Below, in pieces: positions 11,436 through 20,916 of a stretch of 64,000 bases of DNA (positions within the stretch are counted from its first letter, which is position 1; each line of letters opens with the position of its first letter). Both the position numbers and the translations under genes were made by a program. Source of the DNA: Burkholderiaceae bacterium. Lineage in GTDB: Bacteria > Pseudomonadota > Gammaproteobacteria > Burkholderiales > Burkholderiaceae_C. The notes below the pieces were generated by a model that was not told where the DNA came from, made no database searches, and saw nothing but the letters and a program-made list of their open reading frames with translations. The stretch spans positions 1 through 64,000 of the forward strand of contig JAEUOU010000001.1 of NCBI GenBank assembly GCA_016790575.1. The letters run 5' to 3'.

Positions 11436-13732
11436 CAAAATGAGGTTCCGATCTGGAATTGAAGTTTCTGGATTCTATCCCCGGCAAACTTGCGCACCGG
11501 GTTGGCATAGGCAAAACGCAGCGGCCCCAGCGGCGACACCCAGCTGATGCCCACCCCGACGGACGCGCGCAGCTGGTCCGTGGCGAATTTCTCGGATTCG
11601 CCGAAAACACTGCCGACATCGGCGAAGGCGAACATCCGCAAAGTGCGGTCGTTTCCGGCGCCGGGGAAAGGCGTGACCAATTCACCGTTGAGGTTGAACT
11701 TTTTCGTCCCACCGATGAACGATCCGGTCACATCACGGGGGCCCAAGGTTGCTTGCTCAAAGCCTCGCACCGAACCCAGGCCACCGGAGTAGAAATTCTT
11801 GAAAACGGGAAACGGTCTGCCGCCCATTCCCTTGCCCCAGCCGACGTCCGAGTTGAACGCCAGCGTGAACTGCCTGTTCAAGGCGATGTACTGCTGGATT
11901 TGGTAACTGGCCTTGACGTAACGGGCGTCACCACCGACGCCCCATTCGGCGTTCAGCCGCTGGTAGCGCCCGTTGTTGGGTGCCAATGCGCTGTCGCGAT
12001 CGTCACGGGTCCAGCCGATGGTCAGCGGGATGGCGGAACTGTTGTAGCCAAACCGGTCTGCATAGGACAGATACGCGGCCGGTATGTTGGTGCCGACCTT
12101 GATGCTGGTGCGCTCGAAGTTGGCCCCGAAATACACGGTGTCGGACTCGCTGAAAGGGACACCGAAGCGGAGACCGGCACCGGTTGTCGTCAGCTGGTAG
12201 TTACCCCCCTGCTCCTCGTAGGGCTGGGTATTGCGGTGATAGATATCGATCGTGCGGGAAATGCCGTCAGCCGTGAAATAAGGATCAACGGTGTTGAATA
12301 CCAGCGCACGGTTGTATTTGCTGGTGTTGACTTCGACACCCAGGTAATTGCCGGACCCGAAGGCATTCTCCTGTTTGAGGTTGAAAGATACAGAGAATTT
12401 GTCAGACGAAGAAAAGCCAGCGCCCAGCTGCACGCTGCCGGTGGGCTTTTCGGCCACGTTGAGGCTCAGGTCGACCTGATCGGGAGCACCTGCAACTTCC
12501 CCGGTCTCCAGCCCGACCTCGGTAAAGAACCCCAGCCGATCAACTCGGTCGCGCGACAGGCGAATCTTGGCGCCGTCATACCAGGCGCCTTCGAGCTGGC
12601 GGAATTCGCGCCGGATGACTTCGTCGCGTGTCCGGTCGTTACCAGTGATGTTGATGCGGCGCACGTAGGCCCGCCGCGAGGGGTCAGCCTGGAGAACCAA
12701 CGAGACCAGATTATTGGCCCGATCAAGCTCAGGGCGGGCTTCGACGCGCGCGAACGCATAGCCGAAATTGCCGAAATGATCTTGAAACGCCTTCGTGGTC
12801 GCGGCGACTGACTCGGCGTTGTAGGGTTCGCCTGGCCGGATGGTCACCAATGATTTGAATTCGTCGGTCTTGTCCAGATAGTTGCCTTCCAGCTTGATTG
12901 AAGAGACAACAAACTTGGGACCTTCGGTAATGTTGATCGCAATGGAGATATCTTGCTTGTCGGGCGAAATGGCAACCTGGGTCGAATCAATCTGGAACTC
13001 CAGATATCCGCGCGAAAGGTAATAACTGCGCAAGGTCTCCAGATCCGCATTGAGCTTGGCGCGTGAATACCGATCACTCTTGGTATACCAACTGAGCCAG
13101 CCACCCGTATCTTGCTCGAAGAGTCCTTTCAGCGTGGACTCAGAAAACGACTTTGCCCCGACGATGCGGATTTCACGAATCTTCGCCGGGCCGCCTTCCG
13201 TGATGGAAAAACTGACATTGACCCGGTTTCGTTCGATAGGCGTTACGGTAGTGACCACCTCCGCACCGTACAGGCTGCGGTTGATGTACTGACGCTTGAG
13301 TTCCTGCTCGGCCCGATCCGACAAAGCCTTGTCGAACGGACGCCCTTCTGTCAGGCCGATTTCCCGCAAGGACTTCTGGAGTACTTCCTTGTCGAACTCC
13401 TTTGACCCTGAAAACTCGATGGAAGCCACGGTGGGCCGCTCTTCAACGATCACTACCAGGACGTCACCATTGGTTTCCAGACGAACATCTTTGAACAATC
13501 CAAGCGAGAAGAGTGCGCGGATCGCGGCCGCCCCTTTCTCATCGTTGTACGTCTCGCCAACACGGAAGGGTAACGAGCCAAAGATGGTTCCGGGCTCGAC
13601 ACGCTGCAGGCCTTCGACCCGAATATCACGTACCGTGAAGGGATTCACCGCCCATGCGGAGTGCCCGGCAAGAGCCAGACCGGCAACAAGGCAAACGGTG
13701 CGAATGCGGAAACGCTGGATGGACTTTTTCAT
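11435..13732 (-). CDS. bamA: Outer membrane assembly factor BamA
   Basis: 765 residues; the essential Omp85 protein that folds and inserts outer-membrane beta-barrels. A signal peptide is cleaved after about residue 28 (SAWA/VNPF). Five POTRA domains follow (about 30-430; the first begins FTVRDIRVEGLQRVEPGTIF), then the 16-strand barrel, which carries the conserved VRGF motif of loop 6 (SVRGFEQATLGP). It ends in Phe (QIGTSF), the normal outer-membrane targeting end. The 5' half is visibly poorer in GC than the 3' half. Confidence 0.97.
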   Translation of the reverse strand: MKKSIQRFRIRTVCLVAGLALAGHSAWAVNPFTVRDIRVEGLQRVEPGTIFGSLPFRVGETYNDEKGAAAIRALFSLGLFKDVRLETNGDVLVVIVEERPTVASIEFSGSKEFDKEVLQKSLREIGLTEGRPFDKALSDRAEQELKRQYINRSLYGAEVVTTVTPIERNRVNVSFSITEGGPAKIREIRIVGAKSFSESTLKGLFEQDTGGWLSWYTKSDRYSRAKLNADLETLRSYYLSRGYLEFQIDSTQVAISPDKQDISIAINITEGPKFVVSSIKLEGNYLDKTDEFKSLVTIRPGEPYNAESVAATTKAFQDHFGNFGYAFARVEARPELDRANNLVSLVLQADPSRRAYVRRINITGNDRTRDEVIRREFRQLEGAWYDGAKIRLSRDRVDRLGFFTEVGLETGEVAGAPDQVDLSLNVAEKPTGSVQLGAGFSSSDKFSVSFNLKQENAFGSGNYLGVEVNTSKYNRALVFNTVDPYFTADGISRTIDIYHRNTQPYEEQGGNYQLTTTGAGLRFGVPFSESDTVYFGANFERTSIKVGTNIPAAYLSYADRFGYNSSAIPLTIGWTRDDRDSALAPNNGRYQRLNAEWGVGGDARYVKASYQIQQYIALNRQFTLAFNSDVGWGKGMGGRPFPVFKNFYSGGLGSVRGFEQATLGPRDVTGSFIGGTKKFNLNGELVTPFPGAGNDRTLRMFAFADVGSVFGESEKFATDQLRASVGVGISWVSPLGPLRFAYANPVRKFAGDRIQKLQFQIGTSF

Positions 13733-13783
13733 GCGATGAAGACACTGGGCGTGCCAGGAAAGTAGGTCGGATCGCCGGTGCGT

Positions 13784-15145
13784 TCAGCCGAACAATCGGG
13801 TAAGGTCGTTGAACAACGCGAGGGACATCATGAGAAGCAGTACACCGACGCCGGCCCGCTGAAACCTTTCCAGCCATGGCTCCGATACCGGCCGCCCTGT
13901 CAGGAACTCCCAAAGATAATACATCAGGTGCCCTCCATCGAGGACTGGCAAGGGCAGCAGATTCAGTACGCCCAGGCTGACACTGATCAAGGCAAGAAAA
14001 ACCAGGTACTGGGTCAGGCCCATACTCGCCGACTTGCCGGCATAGTCAGCGATGGTGAGCGGACCACTGAGGTTACGCAGAGAGGCTTCCCCGATCAGCA
14101 TCCGGCCGATCATGCGCACAGTCAGATCGCCAACTTCCCAGGTCTTGGCCACAGCTTTGTGCAGCCCTTCAAAGAAACCACTTCGAACGGTAACCATCGC
14201 CGGCGAAGTCCCGACCAGAGCTCCGATTTTTCCCACCATGCGCCCGCCTTCGCTGCGGGAATCAGGTTTGACGACCACCGTGACTTCCCTGCCCTGGCGC
14301 TGAACCAGCCAGGGAACAGCCACTCCGTTGTTCGCACGAATCAGGTCTCGAAGATGCTGCGCGTCGACGATGCTTTCGTTTCCCACCTTGAGTATCCGAT
14401 CAGAGGGCAACAAACCATCCCGCGCGGCAGCCCCCCCGGGCGATACGTCGCCGATCAACGGCTCTGAATAGGGCCGCTGGATCCCAATGCGCCGAAAAAG
14501 CTCGGCGTCTGCATCGACACCGGCCAACTCACTCAAAGGCAAGACGACCTGACGTCGGACACCCGACAAACCATCACCGACTTCCAGCACCACGGAGTGC
14601 CCATCAAGCACCGCCCTTGCAAGCAACCACCGTAGCCCCTCGAACGAGGCGATCGGTTCGAGTTCTTCGTTCTCGAATGCTCCACGAAAAACCGTTTCCC
14701 CACCAGCCAACGTGGAACGCCCGGCGACGGATTCAGGGGACGGTCGCGAAAGCCGGGCTGCGGGCTCTTCAACTCCCACCCAATTGACGCCGGCATACAA
14801 GGCCACAGCCAGTAGAAGGTTGGCGAGGGGCCCGGCTGCAACAATCGCAAAGCGCGAACGAAGCGGCTGTCGGTTAAAAGCGAATGACTGCGCAGATGCT
14901 TCAACAGCGGCTTCCCGCTCGTCGAGCATCCGAACGTAACCCCCTACCGGAAACAGTCCGACTACAAATTCCGTTTGGTGACCGGACGAATCAGGGCGGC
15001 CCATCCGCCGAAACAGGGGACGGCCGAAACCCACCGAGAACCTTAGCACCCGCACGCCACAGGCCACCGCAATTCGGTAGTGCCCGTACTCATGCACTGC
15101 GATCAACAAGGCGATCGCAACCAGAAACGCGATAATGGTCAGCAT
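13784..15145 (-). CDS. rseP: Intramembrane zinc metalloprotease RseP
   Basis: 453 residues; site-2 protease that cleaves the anti-sigma factor RseA and remnant signal peptides in the inner membrane. Zinc motif HEYGH at residues 18-22 in the first transmembrane segment, two periplasmic PDZ-like domains in the middle, and the third ligand region LLPLPVLDGGHLMYY near the C-terminus. It sits between dxr and bamA as usual. Complete, with no missing catalytic residue. Confidence 0.96.
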   Translation of the reverse strand: MLTIIAFLVAIALLIAVHEYGHYRIAVACGVRVLRFSVGFGRPLFRRMGRPDSSGHQTEFVVGLFPVGGYVRMLDEREAAVEASAQSFAFNRQPLRSRFAIVAAGPLANLLLAVALYAGVNWVGVEEPAARLSRPSPESVAGRSTLAGGETVFRGAFENEELEPIASFEGLRWLLARAVLDGHSVVLEVGDGLSGVRRQVVLPLSELAGVDADAELFRRIGIQRPYSEPLIGDVSPGGAAARDGLLPSDRILKVGNESIVDAQHLRDLIRANNGVAVPWLVQRQGREVTVVVKPDSRSEGGRMVGKIGALVGTSPAMVTVRSGFFEGLHKAVAKTWEVGDLTVRMIGRMLIGEASLRNLSGPLTIADYAGKSASMGLTQYLVFLALISVSLGVLNLLPLPVLDGGHLMYYLWEFLTGRPVSEPWLERFQRAGVGVLLLMMSLALFNDLTRLFG

Positions 15146-15212
15146 GGCGGCCAGCCTTCTAACGCCTCTTCGGGAGCAGAGTTTGCCACGATGCGTTCCT
15201 CCGACCGAATGC

Positions 15213-16403
15213 TCAAGAGTAACTCTGACGCACTATGGTTCGGGCCAGGCTGCGCGCCCGGGCGTCCAACTCCTGGAGATCACCCAGACTACGAGGGGTC
15301 GGACATTCCAGTCGCTCGAGCGTTTCCCGATTGACCGCATAAATCTGATCGAAACGGATAGAGTGATCGAGGAATGATTCCACAGCGATCTCGTTGGCCG
15401 CGTTCAAGATCGCGCAGGAGCCTTCCTGCGCATCCAATACTTGCCATGCAAGTGCGAGACAGGGAAACCGCTGCCGGTGACCGTGATCTTCGAGCGATTC
15501 GAAGGTCAGCGCCTGCAATTCGCGGAAGTTCAACGCGCTGGCACCCGACTCGATTCTTTCCGGCCAGGACAGGCCGTACGCAATGGGTACACGCATATCG
15601 GGAGTACCCAACTGGGCGACAACTGACGCATCGCGATACTGGACCATAGAGTGAATGACACTTTGCGGATGAATCACAACGTCCAGTCGAGCGGCCTCCA
15701 CCCCAAACAGAAAATGGGCTTCAATGACCTCGAGAGCCTTGTTCATCATCGTTGCAGAGTCCACCGAAATCTTGCGTCCCATCACCCAGTTCGGATGCGC
15801 GCAGGCTTCTTCCGGCGTCACAGCGTGGAGTGTGGACACGTCCCGGCGCCGGAACGGACCACCGGATGCCGTGAGCACAATCCGCTCGATTCGCCGCTCC
15901 CAGGTCTTCGGGTCATCCGGCAAAGACTGAAAGATCGCCGAATGTTCGCTGTCGATCGGCAGCAAAGTTGCCCCGCCGGAATGGACAGCGGCCATAAACA
16001 CGCTGCCGCCGACAACCAAGGCCTCCTTGTTGGCCAACAACAGCCGCTTACCCGCCCTGGCCGCCGCCAGACAGGGAGCGAGCCCTGCCGCGCCAACGAT
16101 CGCAGCCATGACCATATCGACCTCGCGGTGGCCGGCAACGTCGCAAATTGCCTCGACGCCCGAGCGAACTTCGATACACAACCCGGCAGCCTTGATTCGC
16201 TTTTCCAGTTCACTCGCACCGGCCGCATCCGCCAGGACTGCAATCCGCGGCCGATGGCGAACACACTGCGCAAAAAGCAGATCAATCTGCGTGGCAGCCA
16301 CCAGTGCAAAAACCTCGAAGCGGTCCGGATGACGAGCGAGAACGTCCAAGGTGTTCGAACCGATAGAACCGGTCGAACCAAGCACAGAGATTTTCTGGAT
16401 CAT
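15213..16403 (-). CDS. dxr: 1-deoxy-D-xylulose 5-phosphate reductoisomerase
   Basis: 396 residues; converts DXP to methylerythritol phosphate with NADPH, the committed step of the MEP isoprenoid pathway, which also uses IspD and IspF encoded at 36 kb. NADPH motif LGSTGSIGSNTLDVL (8-22), the LLLANKEALVVGG block, the active-site stretch PIDSEHSAIFQ, and the metal/substrate region SVDSATMMNKALEVIEA are all intact. The ATG overlaps the cdsA stop (ATGA). Confidence 0.97.
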   Translation of the reverse strand: MIQKISVLGSTGSIGSNTLDVLARHPDRFEVFALVAATQIDLLFAQCVRHRPRIAVLADAAGASELEKRIKAAGLCIEVRSGVEAICDVAGHREVDMVMAAIVGAAGLAPCLAAARAGKRLLLANKEALVVGGSVFMAAVHSGGATLLPIDSEHSAIFQSLPDDPKTWERRIERIVLTASGGPFRRRDVSTLHAVTPEEACAHPNWVMGRKISVDSATMMNKALEVIEAHFLFGVEAARLDVVIHPQSVIHSMVQYRDASVVAQLGTPDMRVPIAYGLSWPERIESGASALNFRELQALTFESLEDHGHRQRFPCLALAWQVLDAQEGSCAILNAANEIAVESFLDHSIRFDQIYAVNRETLERLECPTPRSLGDLQELDARARSLARTIVRQSYS

Positions 16404-17254
16404 GAATTCGTCAGCACGCTGAGCATGAGCGCCAAAGGCAGGGTTGGCAGGATCGCATCGATCCGATCCAAAACTCCGCCATGCCCCGGCAATAACGCGC
16501 TGCTGTCCTTTACTTGCGCATTTCGTTTGACAAGTGATTCCACCAGATCTCCCACAACACTCATGGCTGCAAGCAGAATCGTCCCCCCGACGAACCAGGG
16601 AATACCGGCCCGATATAACTGCGAAAAGAGGCTGGGGCTGTCCAAAACGAATGTCTGATCAACCCAAACCCATCCGACTCCAAAAAGAAAAACGCAGAGC
16701 ATTCCGCCCCAGACGCCCTCCCAACTTTTGCCTGGACTGATTGACGGAGCCAGTTTGCCTTTGACAAATCGCCCTCCCAATGCCCGCCCAAAAAAATAGG
16801 CCCCGACATCCGCCACCCATACGAGTGCCAGGACTGACAACAAGAAGTTGTGCCCAACAGATCGGGCCTGAGCAACCGCGAGCCATGCCAGCCAAAGGAA
16901 AACAACACCGACCAGCCAGCGCAGAGCCGAGGGTATGCGTCCCCAGCCAGCAACGCCCCTGGAAAGAACAACGGAACCGGCAATCACCCAAGCGATGCCA
17001 CCGGATACCCACAAGAAGCCGACCTCTTTGGAGACCCCGCCCGCACCCCATGTAACACCGCAGAGCGTCAGGCATATCATCGCAGTCAACAAGGAGTTTG
17101 ACTGACTGAGCTGATTGAGTCGGCCCCACTCCCAAGCTCCTGCCGCCAGGAAAACAAGGATCAGAAAGAGAAAGGGCGTCGGATCGGTATAAAAGAGCGC
17201 GGGCAGGAGAAGCGCCAGAAGGATGAGTGCGGTGACTACGCGCTGCCTAAGCAT
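16400..17254 (-). CDS. cdsA: Phosphatidate cytidylyltransferase
   Basis: 284 residues from ATG 17254; makes CDP-diacylglycerol for phospholipid synthesis in the inner membrane. It is strongly hydrophobic with about eight membrane segments and carries the family signature SLVKRNAQVKDSSALLPGHG followed by GVLDRID. The frame is open upstream for 38 more codons, but that part shows no membrane segment or family similarity. Only 170 bases separate it from frr; the uppS gene usual at this spot is missing. Confidence 0.95.
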   Translation of the reverse strand: MLRQRVVTALILLALLLPALFYTDPTPFLFLILVFLAAGAWEWGRLNQLSQSNSLLTAMICLTLCGVTWGAGGVSKEVGFLWVSGGIAWVIAGSVVLSRGVAGWGRIPSALRWLVGVVFLWLAWLAVAQARSVGHNFLLSVLALVWVADVGAYFFGRALGGRFVKGKLAPSISPGKSWEGVWGGMLCVFLFGVGWVWVDQTFVLDSPSLFSQLYRAGIPWFVGGTILLAAMSVVGDLVESLVKRNAQVKDSSALLPGHGGVLDRIDAILPTLPLALMLSVLTNS

Positions 17255-17424
17255 GGGACTGCCAATAAAAAAACTCCGGCCGATAACGGCAGCCTGCAGC
17301 TCGCCTGTATGCGCGGTCACTGGCCCCGGACATAGAAGATTGGCCCGCCGGCTCGCGGGTTTCGGCAACAGGGCGTTGCAGATTCACTCGCAGAAAAAGG
17401 AAAGGATCCGAACTCTCCACGAAG

Positions 17425-17988
17425 CTATACGGCCATTATCTCTTGTTCTTTTGCCGCGACCAGTTGATCGACTTCAACAATATGACGGTCGGTCAGTTTC
17501 TGGATGTCTGCTTCCGAACGCTTCTGATCATCTTCGGAAGCCAATTTGTCTTTCACCAGCTTTTTGACCGATTCGTTGGCATCGCGCCGGAGATTGCGAA
17601 TTGCAACCTTGGCATGTTCACCCTCGCCCCGGACGACCTTGGTCATCTCTTTGCGACGCTCCTCGCTCATGGGCGGCATGGGAACACGGATGAGGTCACC
17701 CATCGAGGCCGGATTCAGTCCGAGATCGCTTTCCCGAATCGCCTTCTCAATCTTCGCCCCCATACCCTTCTCCCAGGGCTGCACACTGATCGTCCTGGCG
17801 TCAAGCAACGAAACATTTGCCACCTGGCTGATAGGAACCATGGAGCCGTAGTAGTCGACATGGACCGTATCAAGAAGCGCTGGATTCGCACGCCCCGTCC
17901 GAACTTTGGTCAGGTTATGCTTGAACGACTGGATGGACTGATCCATCTTGGTTTCGATCGTTTTTCTGATATCGCCAATGGTCGTCAT
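17425..17988 (-). CDS. frr: Ribosome recycling factor
   Basis: 187 residues; with EF-G it splits post-termination ribosomes. Full-length two-domain protein: the helical bundle begins [20 protein letters not shown], with the conserved [12 protein letters not shown], and domain II contains [16 protein letters not shown]. It follows pyrH by 33 bases in the usual order rpsB-tsf-pyrH-frr. Confidence 0.97.
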   Translation of the reverse strand: MTTIGDIRKTIETKMDQSIQSFKHNLTKVRTGRANPALLDTVHVDYYGSMVPISQVANVSLLDARTISVQPWEKGMGAKIEKAIRESDLGLNPASMGDLIRVPMPPMSEERRKEMTKVVRGEGEHAKVAIRNLRRDANESVKKLVKDKLASEDDQKRSEADIQKLTDRHIVEVDQLVAAKEQEIMAV

Positions 17989-18021
17989 CGATCAACTCCT
18001 CGTCGTGAGTGCGAAGGAAAC

Positions 18022-18744
18022 TCAAACATGAACCAGCGTACCTTCATCTTCTCCCAAGACAACCCGGCGAAGGGCTCCATGCTTGAAGATTGAGAACACC
18101 TTGACCGGCAACTTCTGATCCCGACACAGGGCAAATGCCGTCGCGTCCATTATTCCAAGATTCTGGGACATGGCGTCATCGAAACTGATTCGGCTGTACC
18201 GTGTCGCCGTGGGATCTTTTTTCGGGTCTGCGGAGTAAACACCATCAACTTTGGTTGCCTTGAGAACCAGTTCAGCCCCGATTTCCGCACCGCGCAATGC
18301 TGCCGCAGTATCTGTTGTGAAGAACGGATTGCCTGTACCGGCGGCGAAAACGACTACTTTGCCTTCTTCGAGGTACTGAAGCGCCTTCGGCCGCACGTAG
18401 GGTTCAACAACCTGTTCAATTCCGATAGCTGACATCACCCGCGCGGTCAAACCGGCCTTGTTCATGGTATCGGCCAATGCCAATGCATTCATGACCGTCG
18501 CCAGCATCCCCATGTAGTCGGCCGTTGCCCGATCCATACCGACCGCGCCACCGGCGACACCCCGGAAGATGTTCCCACCACCAATCACAACGGCGACTTC
18601 GACACCCAGGCGCGTAACGTCCGCGATCTCTTCCACCATTCGCACGATCGTCGCCCGATTGATACCGAAGGCATCATCACCCATGAGGGCTTCACCGGAG
18701 AGTTTGAGGAGAATCCGTTTGTGCTGGGGGCTTTTGGTCGTCAT
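18022..18744 (-). CDS. pyrH: UMP kinase
   Basis: 240 residues; phosphorylates UMP to UDP in pyrimidine nucleotide synthesis. Amino-acid-kinase fold with the start [20 protein letters not shown], the glycine-rich GGGNIFRG and [16 protein letters not shown]. Lies 63 bases after tsf and is probably co-transcribed with frr, but at least part of the transcription from rpsB should stop at the terminator at 19741-19766. Confidence 0.97.
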   Translation of the reverse strand: MTTKSPQHKRILLKLSGEALMGDDAFGINRATIVRMVEEIADVTRLGVEVAVVIGGGNIFRGVAGGAVGMDRATADYMGMLATVMNALALADTMNKAGLTARVMSAIGIEQVVEPYVRPKALQYLEEGKVVVFAAGTGNPFFTTDTAAALRGAEIGAELVLKATKVDGVYSADPKKDPTATRYSRISFDDAMSQNLGIMDATAFALCRDQKLPVKVFSIFKHGALRRVVLGEDEGTLVHV

Positions 18745-18807
18745 GTTTCGGTTTATCTCCGGCGCTGTTGAGATGTCTGGCCACGAATTCTCTTACCAGA
18801 CGGCGAT

Positions 18808-19701
18808 TTACGCCGAGCCCTTTGCCGCAGCAACTTGGGCTGCGACCTCGGCCGCGAAATCGTCGACCTTCTTTTCAATACCCTCGCCGACGACGTACAG
18901 GGTAAAGGCTGCGACGTTTGTCGAGGCGGACTTGAGCATCTGCTCGACCGTTTGCTTGTCGTTCTTTACAAAAGGCTGATTGAACAGTGAGACCTCTTTG
19001 AGGTACTTCTGCACGGAACCTTCGATCATTTTCGCAGCGATATCCGCGGGCTTACCCGATTCGGCGGCTTTTGCCGTGGCTACCGAACGCTCCCGCTCAA
19101 TTAATTCGGCAGGCACATCGGCAGTGGAAATCGCGACGGGCTTCATGGCCGCAACATGCATTGCAACGTCCTTGGCAGCCACCTCATCTCCGGTATATTC
19201 AACAACAACGCCGATACGGGTTCCATGCAAGTAAGCGGCCAGTTGGGCGCCACTGTTGAATCGCTTGAAGCGCCGAAAACTCATGTTTTCGCCGATTTTC
19301 CCGATCAGACCTTTTCGAACATCTTCCAGCGTCGGACCAAAGCCGTCCTGAGAGTATGGCAAAGCACCGAGCGCAGCAATGTCAATAGGATCCTTTTCTG
19401 CGATCAGTTCGGCCGCTGCCCTGGCGAGCGAGAGAAAGCTGTCATTTTTCGTGACAAAGTCGGTTTCGCAATTCACCTCAATCATTGCACCGGTCAAGCC
19501 ACGGATGCAAGACGCCACGACCCCTTCAGCAGTCACTCGGGAGGCGGCCTTGCCGGCTTTCGTCCCAAGTTTCACCCGCAACAATTCTTCGGCCTTGGCC
19601 ATATCACCGTCCGCCTCGGTGAGTGCCTTTTTGCACTCCATCATCGGTGCGTCAGTTTTCCCCCGAAGCTCAGCAACCATGCTCGCTGTAATTGCAGCCA
19701 T
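18808..19701 (-). CDS. tsf: Elongation factor Ts
   Basis: 297 residues; nucleotide exchange factor for EF-Tu. The EF-Tu-contacting N-terminal region is present ([20 protein letters not shown]), as is the core signature [14 protein letters not shown]. Downstream of rpsB and separated from it by a perfect palindrome with a U-tract. Confidence 0.98.
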   Translation of the reverse strand: MAAITASMVAELRGKTDAPMMECKKALTEADGDMAKAEELLRVKLGTKAGKAASRVTAEGVVASCIRGLTGAMIEVNCETDFVTKNDSFLSLARAAAELIAEKDPIDIAALGALPYSQDGFGPTLEDVRKGLIGKIGENMSFRRFKRFNSGAQLAAYLHGTRIGVVVEYTGDEVAAKDVAMHVAAMKPVAISTADVPAELIERERSVATAKAAESGKPADIAAKMIEGSVQKYLKEVSLFNQPFVKNDKQTVEQMLKSASTNVAAFTLYVVGEGIEKKVDDFAAEVAAQVAAAKGSA

Positions 19702-19740
19702 TTCAATATCTCCTGATTAAACGATAAAAACCAGATTAAA

Positions 19741-19766
19741 AAAAAGGGGCAGATCTGCCCCTTTTT
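19741..19766 (-). terminator. Intrinsic terminator/attenuator between rpsB and tsf
   Basis: A perfect 26-bp palindrome (arms AAAAAGGGGCAGA and TCTGCCCCTTTTT). In the rpsB-tsf direction the GC stem is followed by a run of nine T. It begins 18 bases after the rpsB stop, so it likely lets S2 be made in excess over EF-Ts and the downstream products. Confidence 0.85.
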
Positions 19767-19784
19767 CCGAATTAGACCCCGGAA

Positions 19785-20534
19785 TCAGGCGGCGGATTCC
19801 TCGACTTCAACAAATTCATCCCCACCCTCAGAGACAACCTTGACCACGTCGGAAACTGCGTTTTCCCGACCTTCAATGATGGCATCGGCAATTCCGCGAG
19901 CGTACAAAGTCACCGCCTTGGAAGAGTCGTCGTTACCGGGAATAAGATAATCGATACCTTCCGGAGAATGGTTCGAATCAACGACACCAATCAAGGGAAT
20001 ACCGAGTTTCCGAGCTTCAGCTACAGCAATCTTGTGGTACCCGACGTCAATGACAAAAATCGCGTCCGGAAGACTGTTCATATCCTGAATGCCGCCAATG
20101 TCACGCTCCAGTTTCTCCAACTCACGCTTGAACATGAGTTGCTCTTTTTTGCTCAGCGCGTCAAGGCCTGCTTCCTGCTGGGCCTTCATGTCCTTGAGCC
20201 GCTTGATCGATGTCTTGACCGTTTTGAAGTTGGTCAACATACCGCCAAGCCAACGCTGGTCGACAAAGGGAACGCCAGCACGCCGGGCCTCGCCGGCAAC
20301 AATTTCGCGCGCCTGCCGTTTGGTGCCAACCATCAGAATGGTGCCCCGGTTAGCAGCCAGCTGGCGAGCGAACTTGGCCGCCTCCTGAAACATAGGAAGC
20401 GACTTTTCCAGATTGATGATATGAATCTTGTTGCGATGGCCAAAAATATAGGGGGCCATCTTAGGGTTCCAGAAGCGCGTCTGATGTCCAAAATGGACAC
20501 CTGCTTCCAGCATCTCACGCATGCTGATCGACAT
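19785..20534 (-). CDS. rpsB: 30S ribosomal protein S2
   Basis: 249 residues from ATG 20534, preceded by GGAG. The conserved N-terminus [18 protein letters not shown] and the block RWNPKM-like [13 protein letters not shown] mark S2. The open frame continues 17 codons upstream without family similarity. It is the promoter-proximal gene of the minus-strand supercluster; a likely promoter lies near 20713. Confidence 0.98.
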   Translation of the reverse strand: MSISMREMLEAGVHFGHQTRFWNPKMAPYIFGHRNKIHIINLEKSLPMFQEAAKFARQLAANRGTILMVGTKRQAREIVAGEARRAGVPFVDQRWLGGMLTNFKTVKTSIKRLKDMKAQQEAGLDALSKKEQLMFKRELEKLERDIGGIQDMNSLPDAIFVIDVGYHKIAVAEARKLGIPLIGVVDSNHSPEGIDYLIPGNDDSSKAVTLYARGIADAIIEGRENAVSDVVKVVSEGGDEFVEVEESAA

Positions 20535-20916
20535 AAAAACTCCGAAGGTTTGGTCTGAGCGCCAACTCACAGATTTCGAGTCCACACGCTACCGGGTCGG
20601 GCCGAAGCCAGAGCATCGATAACGGATCGGTCGAAACACCTTTGAGGGAGTTGGGCCGCGATTGCTAGCTAACTTGCAGTTGCTCCCTGCACCGTACCAG
20701 CTTAGCCTTAAGAGTATACCACGCTGGCCGGCTCTCCCCCTATTGGCGAATACGGGCCTGAGCAATCGCACCCGCAAAACAACGCACAAGACAGGGAAAA
20801 ACTATTCGTGCGTACTCGAAAGAGCGTCATACGCAGGATCTTTGCACGCCAAGGCCTATACTGACCGCGACACTGACCTTGCACGTCACCGCTTTGCGAC
20901 CGTGCCCGCTTTAACC
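20535..20916. other. Divergent intergenic region rpsB / dadA
   Basis: 382 bases without a gene between two divergent genes. The rpsB leader would be about 170 nucleotides, long enough for autogenous control by S2, but I cannot recognise a specific leader fold. The rpsB promoter candidate is listed separately; I see no clear promoter for dadA. Confidence 0.6.
20713..20721 (-). promoter_or_regulatory. Candidate rpsB promoter (extended -10)
   Basis: Minus strand reads TGGTATACT, an extended -10 element (TGnTATACT). Transcription would start near 20706. No good -35 hexamer is visible, which is acceptable for extended -10 promoters. Confidence 0.5.
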
